In this document: positions 24,795-34,433 of the stretch, piece after piece | Layout of the letters: every line of letters starts with the position of its first letter | Position numbering within the stretch: the first letter of the stretch is position 1 | Source: Trichostrongylus colubriformis | Lineage: Eukaryota > Nematoda > Chromadorea > Rhabditida > Trichostrongylidae | Reading direction: 5' to 3' | DNA: 64,000 nt | NCBI GenBank assembly: GCA_963978905.1 | Contig: OZ022260.1 | Coordinates: 9,165,725-9,229,724, forward strand | Program-made: the position numbers and the translations under genes | The notes under the pieces: model-generated | Told to the model about the DNA's origin: nothing | The model's database searches: none | Seen by the model: only the letters and a program-made list of their open reading frames with translations

Positions 24795-25929
24795 GTAAAA
24801 TAAAAAACAGAACCCGTCCGAACAAGTAAGTCAATCACCCAGACACAACCTGACTCACGGTCAGAGGTGTGGAAAACGCAGGTGTCGAGGAAAATGATCG
24901 GTTCAGTACGTTCTCCCCCCCCCTCAACAGGGACCCAAATACGACCCCCTTTTCAAGATCTGTCTAACCTCTACAGTATCAGAAACTATTGTCGCTTCAT
25001 AGTATTACTAAGTAATCTATTGCTGTACTTTTGTGTTGATCACTCACATTCAATCATATCTTCTTACATAACCAAGCCAGTCACACCGGGTTCTGCTTGT
25101 CTTCTACACGGGAACCACAGTTGTCTTCTGTAATGGGTACCCCATCATGCCCGTGCAACATAACCCCCCGTCGAGGGATCCTCGACTCCCGGTTTACCCT
25201 GCCCACGGTAATGATGGATTAAGCACCACTCACCTGATTACCAATATGGTTTTGAATGGAGTGAACTATGTGGCCCTTTCCTGAAATCTCTTCCATTGAT
25301 CCACGCAGCCGACGGTTTTTTCTCTTCCGTTCCTTTTAGAATATGAATAGAGTATTCAGTGTGTGGTAAGATGATGGCAAAGACATTTTCTGCACTTTCC
25401 CTGAGTCTGCTTCAATGAGACCCCATTGCTGTGAAGAGTGCAATCTGGCGTATCATTTGTAGATTTCCATCGGAAGATGGTACCTAACAAGATCCCAGCA
25501 AATCGAAATTTCAATTTCCAAAAACCACTCAATTTTTCAAAAAAAAATTACTTCTTTTCTTATTTAAAAAATGTCAATACTAATGAACGAGTCAAGGATA
25601 GCAGCAATGCTCATTTATACTCAAATTGTTCAAACAAGATGCGCCACGCTCTCTTCGACCATTCCAGACTGTAGCGACTTTGGAATGTGAGTTAGATTTG
25701 AACAACGATTTGAGCAAGAGCCACTGTTGGAGCAGTTACTTTTACAAGTTCAGCACCACCATGGGTAAACTCTGAAAGGCTGGAAAAACTGACTACTCTT
25801 GATGAAATTTAATTTGATTTGAAATTTCATGTGAAATTCATTGATTGAGGACTCTGAGAACAGGCCGAGACTAAAAGTGCTTTGTGTAGATTCTTGTTTT
25901 ATAATGCTTCTGCCACGAGTTTTTTAGGT
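24795..25929. other. No gene recognised
   Basis: Nothing codes convincingly. A short C run occurs near 24907. The right edge abuts the Penelope-like pair. Confidence 0.45.
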
Positions 25930-26204
25930 GGAATCTTTATTTCGGCCAACGTTTCGACCTTTCGTCGTCTTCAAAGGCCTAAACATGGCTCAGGGCTTAA
26001 GAAAGGAACACTATCCCACCAAACGCCTCACCCCCTCTAGCATTTCTGACATCGTGTCAGAACCACCCGTAAAAACCCAGAAGTCTGAAAGTTAGACTCA
26101 CCTTGAATTCCACCGCAAGAGTGCAGCAGAGCTACACTCGGTTAGTACATTAGTAACGAATGGATGTTACTTGTTGTCCTCGTGAGGACATGCACATTCG
26201 CTTA

Positions 26205-26590
26205 TCACAGTAACTCGCAATGATGCATATATGCCATGAGGTCACTTGTTATTGACACACACTCATTTCTATTGTTCATTCTAAGACTTCCAGCTGAAAT
26301 CCAGAATGCTTCCAGCGCTTTTCTAGACGAAATCTCTGCCTCATAGGCCAGTATCGTGCACTTGATATCAAAATCATTGCCGTTATGCCATTCAGTTCGG
26401 TGTTTCCCTAACGGTGTCAACACATTACTGCGCTGCTTTCCGAATAGGTGTTCTTTAATTCGCACTGATAATATTTTCCCTGTTTCCCCTATGTATGTTG
26501 AATTACAAGCCCTGCATTCTATCTGATAAGTTACGCCTGCTAAGGCGCAGTCCCCAACTTTACCATGAGGACATGTAACACAATTGCACT
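26205..26590 (-). pseudogene. GIY-YIG endonuclease domain, Penelope-like, left copy
   Basis: The open minus frame contains ENCVTCPHGKVGDCALAG, TYQIECRACNSTYIGETG and LSVRIKEHLFGKQR. This is the GIY-YIG core (Y...YIGET...R..EH) with the CxxC zinc knuckle preceding it that is usual in Penelope-like elements. It ends HHCELL-stop. The domain is intact here, with YIGETG conserved, but it lacks the reverse transcriptase, so the copy is a 5' truncation. GIY-YIG nucleases nick target DNA during retrotransposition. Confidence 0.82.
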
Positions 26591-26723
26591 CTCTATCATA
26601 AAGTCTTCCTCACAAGTTGCCATTTGATGTTATCACTTGGGATGTTGACCAGCACAACATCGCCTTGGAACTGTGCTCGAACAATACAGCGTTGTATTGC
26701 CGAGGATACTCTGTCAGAGATGA

Positions 26724-27202
26724 ATGGGATACACAGGAGAATTCTGTTTTAGCGCGATGTGTTTCTTCTGTCAATGTGGCGGCTTTCAAGTCGACGTGGA
26801 ACCGCATAGCCATTTTCAGCAGGAGAATTGTGTTACATGTTCTCATGGTAAAATTGGGGACTGCGCCCTAGCAGGTGTAATTTATCAGATAGAATGCAGG
26901 GCTTGCAATTCAACATACATAGAGGAAACAGAGAGAATATTATCAGTGCGAATTAAAGAACACCTATTCGGAAAGCAGCGCGTAATGTGTTGACACCGTT
27001 AGGGCACCGAATTCAATGGCATAACGGCAATGATTTTGATATCAAGTGCACGATATTGGCCCATGAAGCAGAGATTTCCTCTAGAAAAGCGCTGAAAGCA
27101 TTCTGGATTTCAGCTAGAAATCCTAGAATGAACAATAGAAATGAGTGTGTGTCAATAACAAGTGACCTTATGCCATATATGCACCATTGCGAGTTACTGT
27201 GA
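26724..27202 (+). pseudogene. GIY-YIG endonuclease domain, Penelope-like, right copy
   Basis: The same domain in plus orientation, a little longer at its N-terminal side (MCFFCQCGGFQVDVEPHSHF). The core reads STYIEETERILSVRIKEHL, so the conserved Gly of YIG is Glu. A frameshift falls near 26985 between GKQR and VLTPLG, after which the frame is open to HHCELL-stop. It is inactive as written and more decayed than the left copy. Confidence 0.8.
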
Positions 27203-27400
27203 TTAATGAATTGCATGTCCTCACGAGGAAAACAAGTAAAATCCATTCGTCACTAATGTACTAACCGAGTGTAGCTTTGCCACACTTTTGCGGTGGAATT
27301 CTAGGTGAGTCTAACTTTCTGGCTTCTGGGTTTTTTGCGGGTGCTTTCGAAACGTTGGCCAAATAAACATCCCACCTAAAAACGTGGTGGCAGAAGCATT

Positions 27401-28287
27401 ATAAAACAAGAATAACGAGCAATGCCGAGGTTCTACGACGAGAGAACTTGGACTTTATCCAAATTGTGATTTTGACCCAATTTCGAGACAATGAAGATGG
27501 ACATTGGCAGTCACTGCTCTACTTGTACAAACGAACAACTAGCAGCCTCGATTGAATTCAATGGAACATGTGCAGAATCAACGCGTTCCAAGTGAACTGC
27601 ACCTAGCAACACCATGCGATGGCGAAAGATAGCAAATACTTCCTCATTTCGGCTACCGACCTCCTTTCGTTTGGTGTTCTTTACCATTGTAGTAGTATTA
27701 CTATTGTAGTAGTAGTACTATTGGTCACCCAATTTTCCGTTCACGATCAGGCTGGAAACATGTCACCTAGGATAGTTCGACCCCCTGAGCATGGATATCA
27801 CACGTGCTTTGCGGAAAAATTCCTAGTTTATTGTTATGAGCGTTGGCAGGTCCAAACAAATCATTCGCCTAGTACGCAAAAATACTGATGATAGCTGTTC
27901 CGTGACAGGATTAAAATTGCTTTTGCACACATTTCGCAGGTCACGCATGAGCCCAAATGGATGAAAACTAGATAGATGCAAAAATTAGGCTTCAGTGGAG
28001 ATCGAACCATCAACCATCTTCTCGCCCCCCCCCCCCAAACCATTAAGCCGAATTTGAGACCGGTTTTTTTGCTTCTGTATGTGACCCTATAAAATGCAAA
28101 AAACCGTTATGAAAAAGTTTACCATGGCTTCATGGGCCTTCCTTGTCAGGACCGGATCAGAAGTTTCACCAGAGCAAGCAAGAATCCGGCTTGATACAGC
28201 TTCGTCACAGTGACGGCTGATGCGATGGGCTGATGCGATGGGGCATCCGAGGAGGCGCGGCCACGAGGGCTGTGGGAGCTAAAAAAA
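27401..28287. other. Repeat-derived intergenic DNA
   Basis: 27730-27870 resembles inner R1 arm sequence (compare 22240-22370 and 31690-31830). 28140-28280 is an inverted relative of 17160-17280. An 11-base C run occurs near 28030. No gene was recognised. Confidence 0.5.
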
Positions 28288-28379
28288 GGAAGGGTTTCAA
28301 CTTCCCAAGGAACTTTGAAATGAGACGCGGATGGATCGATAGAGCCCCAAACACTGATTATAACCGGGAAAGACCAAAT

Positions 28380-31300
28380 TCCTAAGCTCCGGACAGTCTT
28401 CGGAGCTTAGGAATTTGGTCTTCTTCACGTTTACTCGTAAGCCGTTCTCTGCCAGCCTTGCCTGCCATCTCTGCACCTTCGCCTGAAGTTCTTCTTTCAG
28501 GGCCTGATCTACCGTACCATCCTCGGCTAATTCCTTCGGAGCTTAGGAATTTGGTCTTCTTCACGTTTACTCGTAAGCCGTTCTCTGCCAGCCTTGCCTG
28601 CCATCCCTGCACCTTCGCCTGAAGTTCTTCTTTCAGGGCCTGATCTACCGTACCATCCTCGGCTATGTCACTTCCCAGGTATCGGAAGTCCTGAACGATG
28701 CTTTCTCCATGGCTGTCCACGATGGACACCGGACAGTCTTCGGAGCTTAGGAATTTGGTCTTCTTCACGTTTACTCGAAGCCGTTCTCTGCCAGCCTTGC
28801 CTGCCATCTCTGCACCTTCGCCTGAAGTTCTTCTTTCAGGGCCTGATCTACCGTACCATCCTCGGCTATATCACTTCCCAGGTATCGGAAGTCCTGAACG
28901 ATGCTTTCTCCATGGCTGTCCACGATGGACACCGGACAGTCTTCGGAGCTTAGGAATTTGGTCTTCTTCACGTTTACTCGAAGCCGTTCTCTGCCAGCCT
29001 TGCCTGCCATCTCTGCACCTTCGCCTGAAGTTCTTCTTTCAGGGCCTGATCTACCGTACCATCCTCGGCTATATCACTTCCCAGGTATCGGAAGTCCTGA
29101 ACGATGCTTTCTCCATGGCTGTCCACGATGGACACCGGACAGTCTTCGGAGCTTAGGAATTTGGTCTTCTTCACGTTTACTCGTAAGCCGTTCTCTGCCA
29201 GCCTTGCCTGCCATCTCTGCACCTTCGCCTGAAGTTCTTCTTTGGTATCCGCTATCAGGGCAATGTCGTCAGCGTAGAGAATTGTCCTCAGTGGTCCCTC
29301 CATGAGGTCTTTCACCATGCCATCCAGGGTGAGCAGGAAGAGGAACGGGCTTAGAGCTGAGCCTTGGTGTACCCCAACCGAGATCCCTATTTCTGCCGTC
29401 AGTCCCTGCGGGGTGCGTATGACCGCCCTAGCCCCATCGTACATGTCCTGTATAAGGGTGACGAGGTGCTCTGGTATCTGTCGTTCTCGGAGCGAGTTCC
29501 AGATTACTGGTCGTGGCAGACGGTCGAAGGCCTATTCGAGGTCCAGGAAGGCTAGGTAGCAGGGCTTACGCTTTTCACGGTACTTTTCCATCACTTGTCT
29601 AAGGATGAAGATGGCATCCGTGGTGGAGCGCTCAGGCATGAACCCGAACTGCTCCTGAGATATGGTGACCAGCTCCCTCAGCCTCAAGTCAATCAGCCGC
29701 TCGTACAGCTTCATGGTATGAGCCGTCAACTTTATTCCACGGTAGTTGGAGCACTCCATTATATCCCCCTTCTGCTTGAATATGGGAACGATAGTACTAG
29801 TCCTCCACGCAACCGGAATTTTTCCTCTGGCCGTCACCATGTTCAGGAAGCGTGTAAGCCACTCCACTCCGTACTCTCCCAATGCCTTCCATGCCTCTAT
29901 TGGCACCCCATCTGGACCAGCGGCCTTTCCATTCTTCATTTTTCCCAGTACCTGGCGAACTTCTCCCGCTGTCCAGGGGAGGATGGGGCCAGCCGTAGCC
30001 TCCTTCTGTTGGCTTTCCTCGCGAGGGAACTCTTCGTTCAGAAGCCCATCGAAGTACTCCCGCCATCTCCTTTTGACCTCGGCTGGTTTCCTCAGAATGG
30101 CACACTCGCTGCTCTTCACCGCCTTGACCACCCCGATGTCTTGGGTGGCTCGGTGTCTCGCTTTAGCCACCCTGAAGACGAACTTTTCTGCCTCCTTCCC
30201 ATCCAACCTTTCGTACAAGGCATCCATTTCTGTATGCTTTGCTTTGGCCACAGCTGCCTTGGCAAGCCTCTTGCAGCGTTTGTAGGTGTCGAGGTGTTCT
30301 GGGCTCTTCGTTTTCTGCCACCGCTTGTATGCTTCCTTCTTCTGTTTCACTACCCTCTGAACCTCCTCATTCCAGAACCACGCTGCTTTGTCTCCTTTGA
30401 AGCCACCTCGGGTCTCCCCCAGCGTTTCCTTCGCGCATTTCAGAATTATCTCAGCTGCTCTGTTCCAAGTCTCCTGAGTCGGCGCGTCAGGGTCTGGAAG
30501 ACCGATATCCAGTATCCTTCTTTTGAGGTCATTCCTTTTCCTGTTTGCGCAGCTTCCACCATCTGATTCGCCGTTCGGTCTTGAGCCTTGTTTTCTTAGG
30601 GAGCTCTATTGCAATATCTGCTAGGAGCGGTCTGTGTTGGGTGGTGAGTTCCTCTCCCGTACCTTGATGTCCTTCACAGTTTGGAGGGCTGATCTTCTTA
30701 TGAGTATATGGTCGACTTCCGTTTGTCTCCCTCCACTGCTATAGGTTACCTTTTGACTCTCCCTTTTCGCGAAGTACGTGCTGCAGACCGCTAAGTCATG
30801 GGCCGTGGCCAGGTCCAGTATCCTTTCTCCCTCAGCGTTTCTTACGCCCAGCCCTTTGCCTCCGTGCACCCTTTTAAGCCCCTTCTGTCTCTGCCGACGT
30901 GACCGTTCAGATCGCCTGCTACGGTGAGGTAATCGCCTTCCGGAACTGACCTGATGGCGTCGTCAAGGCTCAGATAGAACTCGTCCTTCTCGTGCTCAGG
31001 ACAACCGGCTTGCGGTGCGTATACACTTACTATGGTCCAGTACCCCTCCTTTGTATCCAACCTTACTGCCATAATTCGACCGTTGATCCTGTTCACGGCG
31101 CAGACGCAATCTTTGAGGGAATCCACTACTGCGATGGCCACTCCGTTCCGTTTAGTGTCCTCGCCGTTGTAGAAGTGTTTGACTCCCTCTCCAATCTCCC
31201 TTGCCTTAGCGCCTTTCCAGCGTGTTTCCTGGATACATAGGATTTGGATGTTTCGTCGACTCATCAGGTCGGCAATCTCTCGAGACTTCCCGGTCAATGA

Positions 31301-31462
31301 TCCTACGTTCAGAGTCCCTATTCGAACTAACTTCTTCAGCCGAGGTCGTTCACCCCTCGGTAGCCCTCGCATACTGACCACAGAACTCGGGCGAGGGTTA
31401 TGCGCGTCACTTCCGGGTGACGTCCTAGCATTGATACTAATTCTTTGGCAACTTTTGAACAT
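28380..31462 (-). pseudogene. RTE-type LINE: endonuclease and reverse transcriptase, inactivated
   Basis: The minus strand encodes an AP-type endonuclease (RIGTLNVGSLTGKSREI, LCIQETRWKG, VSVYAPQAG, VAGDLNGHVG, then TEVDHILI after a frameshift near 30880). The reverse transcriptase follows with NGKAAGPDGVPIEAWK, IVPIFKQKGD, NYRGIKL, QFGFMPERSTTDAI, FLDLE-stop-AFDRLP, VGVHQGSALSPFLF and LYADDIALIAD. The YADD core is present. Defects are the TAG at 29532-29534 in the first catalytic block (normally DLEKAFD), at least two frameshifts, a C-terminal end replaced by tandem repeats, and no recognisable 3' end. The order endonuclease-RT without an ORF1 gag fits the RTE clade. Confidence 0.9.
28400..29260 (-). 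repeat. Five tandem 203/204-bp units within the RT gene
   Basis: The marker TTCTTCACGT recurs at 28421, 28557, 28761, 28964 and 29167, spacings 136, 204, 203 and 203. One unit encodes about 68 residues (EELQAKVQRWQARLAENG through RYLGSDIAEDGTVDQALK). Two units have lost one T (CTCGAAGCC for CTCGTAAGCC), which breaks the frame; the shortest unit lacks about 68 bases. Units are nearly identical, which suggests recent expansion or an assembly artefact. Confidence 0.92.
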
Positions 31463-31560
31463 ATTGGGTGTGACTGGGTTTCTCCATCAGCCGGCCTGTC
31501 AACCTGGGCCTGACGCTGGTAAGGTCACCATTTTTGCAATTTCTTGCAAGGCATGGTTTG

Positions 31561-31643
31561 AGCCTCGGCGGGGATCGAACCCAGTGGTCTTGAATGTGCA
31601 GACGTGAACCTACACTCTTAACCACTCGGCTATCCCTGCCTCT
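31561..31643 (-). repeat. tRNA-like Pol III A/B boxes at LINE 5' side
   Basis: The minus strand reads GGGATAGCCGAGTGGTTAAG (A-box, D-arm like) and, about 45 bases later, GGGTTCGATCCCCGCC (good B-box). The anticodon arm gives a 6-bp stem with an 8-base loop and the variable arm is long, as in Leu/Ser tRNAs. The acceptor stem does not close, so I call it a tRNA-derived (SINE-like) segment rather than a gene. Confidence 0.55.
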
Positions 31644-32561
31644 GTTTACCTGAATGTATAGTGCTATTAAATGGTACGTTCGGAAGCCCATAAGGCGCGA
31701 GATAGCCCTTCTCGTGCAAAACCAGTGTGATTCTCGTGTTCAGGGAATCAAATTACTCCGAGGAACAACTTAGCCAATTCGAGAATTTGACCAAATTTTG
31801 GAAAAAATTCACGGGCTATTGGGTGGCAACACATTGAACAACGGAGAAGTCGTTGACGCTTTGCCGAGGAAATTTTACTCATTTGACGCATTCTACGGCC
31901 GTTTAGTGCGATAGGCAAGTGTAGCAGGTATGTGTAGATTATCTTGTTCAGGTTGCAGGATTTTTTGTAAAAGAAGTTCAAAAAGTACCACACTTTATCC
32001 CCTGGCCACCCCCATCTTCCCGAAGTTGGACCAAAAATTGGGTTTGGCTGAAAATTTTCACAAAGGTAATTCGACCCTGTGTGCAAATATCGTAATCTTC
32101 TTACGCAACATGCGTAATTCGTGTGGAACGACAGTCACTTCGACCTGGTATCCTCCCCTTGTTTAATGTTAGTAGTCATAAATAAAGTGGCAGAGCAAAT
32201 GATTGGTGCGATAGGTACCAGTACAAGGGAACGTTAAGAAATGAAAGAAAAGCACTTACTGACAACGAAACATAGAATGCAAAAAAATCTTCACCGACGG
32301 AGAGCAAACCTTCAAGCACCAACCTGTAGGTCCGGAACATTAACAGTAAGACAGTGTGGCCGTTGCTGGTTTAGCAACGGCCGTGCTGATGGCAAAGTGC
32401 CTCGCCAATAGGATATCACAGACAAATTTTGACCCCTCCTAACTCGCTTCATTATGGCATTTTGCAATTTTGGTTTCAACAGTAATGATCAGTATTCGGA
32501 GCTCTATCGATGCATCAGGGTCTCATTTCAAAGTTCCATGGGAAGTTGAAACCCTTCCCTT

Positions 32562-34433
32562 GTAAGAGGTGACGTTCACGTGGTCAGCGATGCAGAGTGA
32601 GAAGCAAATCAACATTGTTCACTCTGGACGCAAAAATTTGCACTACGCTTCCCAAACGTTGCTCGGCTAGAGCTCAAACAAGCTACTGTTCTTCCATTCT
32701 TTCGATCTCTACAATGAAACAACGCAAATTTTTCGTCTCTTTTCGCGTTCCTATTCTTGTGCTGTTTCTAGTAGAATAATTTAGAGGAATTTCCGTGGAC
32801 TATTCCTTTGACTATTTCAAGAGAAGGGACACTCAGTGAGGAAACTTTATTTCTACAAATGTTCGAGCTGTGAAAAATATTTCGGACTTCGGACTACTGT
32901 GCATAGTGAAGCTCCCCATAAACGTGCTCGCCGATATGCAGCTTCGGTAGATTCCAGTGTGTGGACACTTTCTTCAACTCCATAGCAAAGTGAGATGTGT
33001 TTCCTCGTGGACCTTAACTATTTTGGTTCATTTCCCTTAATTATATTTTCGATTTCAAAGCTCTCGGAAAGAACCTAAAAAAGGAGAAAAGTGGAAATAT
33101 CCAATTGAAGGATTTTAAACTGGGCTATGGGTTCCTTTCGAAAACTATGGAAGTATCTGTCTTTTTCGAGACATGGTTTTCATGCGAAATTTTTGTTTCT
33201 CTGATGCACATGTTTCTTATAGTGGAAGGTTTACTATGCTCAAGTTATCAGATGGTTTAAAGTATTTCACAAACTCTTGAAGTGTCTCTTATCCACACAA
33301 ATTAATACAAAAAGTGTTGTGTGCTGGTTATTAAGTATTCAAGACGTTGTGGGATGGTTTATGGCTTCTGGAAACAACGAGCTTGTCGAGATTAAGCATA
33401 ATAGTATTCCCCATAACTAAACAGGGAAACAGAAATTTGTGCATCCGAGATCACTATTTCTATTGCAATGTGCTTTGATAGAAGAATTGTTGAAAAATGA
33501 GTCAACCTTGCTAAGTGTTATAATGTTGCCTGCGTATTGCAACACGCTACATGAAAAACGACTTTAGGAGTGAATACCCGCGCCATTTTGACTTAACCAT
33601 GCATCTTTTCACCTTTAAATTGTGGGTGTGTGGCGCTACGTGGAATTCCGCGCGGCCGCTCGCGGCAAGTGCGAGTGCGCTCGCGACGAGTCTGTGTTGT
33701 TTTCTTTGCCTGCGATTGCGTACGATCCTTTCAAAATTTTATGCCTGCTTTAATTATTTGTTGATAAGTATCGTTATTATTTTATTGTTACTGTTTCTTT
33801 TACTTCCTATGTAACTATTGTCGGGTCGATGTAGCTCGGTGGAGACGGGGTTTTCCGCATTGCCTGGAGAGACTGCTGACGACGCTGCTAAGCTCCTCCC
33901 CTGAGAAGGCTTACGCTAACCTGGAAGAACCCAAACAACAGGAGGAGGCGCCTTCGACTGCAAGAACGATGCCGTCGACGCGTCTCTCTCTCTCCCCCCC
34001 CCCCCCCCCCCCCCCACCGAGCAACATTGACCCCTATTGTCTTTTTATGTTCAAGAGTCTATTTCTACTTTGTCTGTAGTATTTTGTTCCTTACTGTTTG
34101 AAGTGTTATGTTCTTGAAATAATTTTGCATATTCTAGGTGCTGTCGTAGTGAGTGGTACACCCCACTGAGGATGTTAGTTTTACCTGTGAAGCAAAAATA
34201 TGCTTGAGCGCATTGACCCTCATATGCCTACGTGATCAAATTTTCAAAGAGTTCAGTTCATTGCGATTCACCATACATGAAATCGGCTGCGGCCACTCGC
34301 GCTGATGGAGCCGCGAGTGTGACGCCGCAAAGCGAGAATTAGACATCATACCACACACTCTAGCTACTAAATTGTTTACAAATCTATTGATGGGTCATCC
34401 CATGGAGGACATCTTCACCACATGGCACGAAAT
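32562..34433. other. 3' flank of gene C, duplicated block, no gene recognised
   Basis: It corresponds to the flanks of gene B (inverted) and gene F (direct). 32590-33420 resembles 44930-45720, and 33630-33730 resembles 46540-46640. Open frames differ between copies, so it is likely non-coding. A terminal CAP tail exon like that of gene A was searched for and not found. Confidence 0.5.
33982..34015. repeat. Simple repeat: CT run then poly-C
   Basis: A short CT dinucleotide run passes into an uninterrupted C tract of about 22 bases. The length should be treated as approximate. Confidence 0.9.

Larger units (their letters stand above)
25930..27400. mobile_element. Head-to-head pair of Penelope-like element 3' fragments
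   Basis: Two copies face outward from a centre near 26600: minus from there to about 25930, plus to about 27400. Each encodes a GIY-YIG nuclease end (see the two entries below). Each finishes in the sequence GGCCAACGTTTCGA or its inverse with AATAAA-like context, a typical end of Penelope-like retroelements. No reverse transcriptase is present. The arrangement matches the inverted 5'-truncated copies known for Penelope elements. Confidence 0.8.
28288..32561. mobile_element. R1 fold-back element containing an RTE LINE, 4.3 kb
   Basis: The left end (28288-28370) and right end (about 32390-32561, inverted) are R1 arms: GGAAGGGTTTCAACTTCCC and its inverse, GATCGATAGAG, CTGATTATAACC. Read inward from the right come the tRNA-like segment, the CAGTAAGTGCTTTTCTT block and the inner arm at 31690-32090, in the same order as in the 21.6-kb copy. 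The LINE occupies the remaining interior and truncates the left arm at about 28370. Confidence 0.7.

Noticed and set aside
29595..30566. A 323-residue plus-strand open frame
   Set aside because: It is antisense to the LINE reverse transcriptase and has no domain of its own.
31561..31643. Functional Ser/Leu tRNA gene
   Set aside because: The acceptor stem does not close and the anticodon loop is eight bases.
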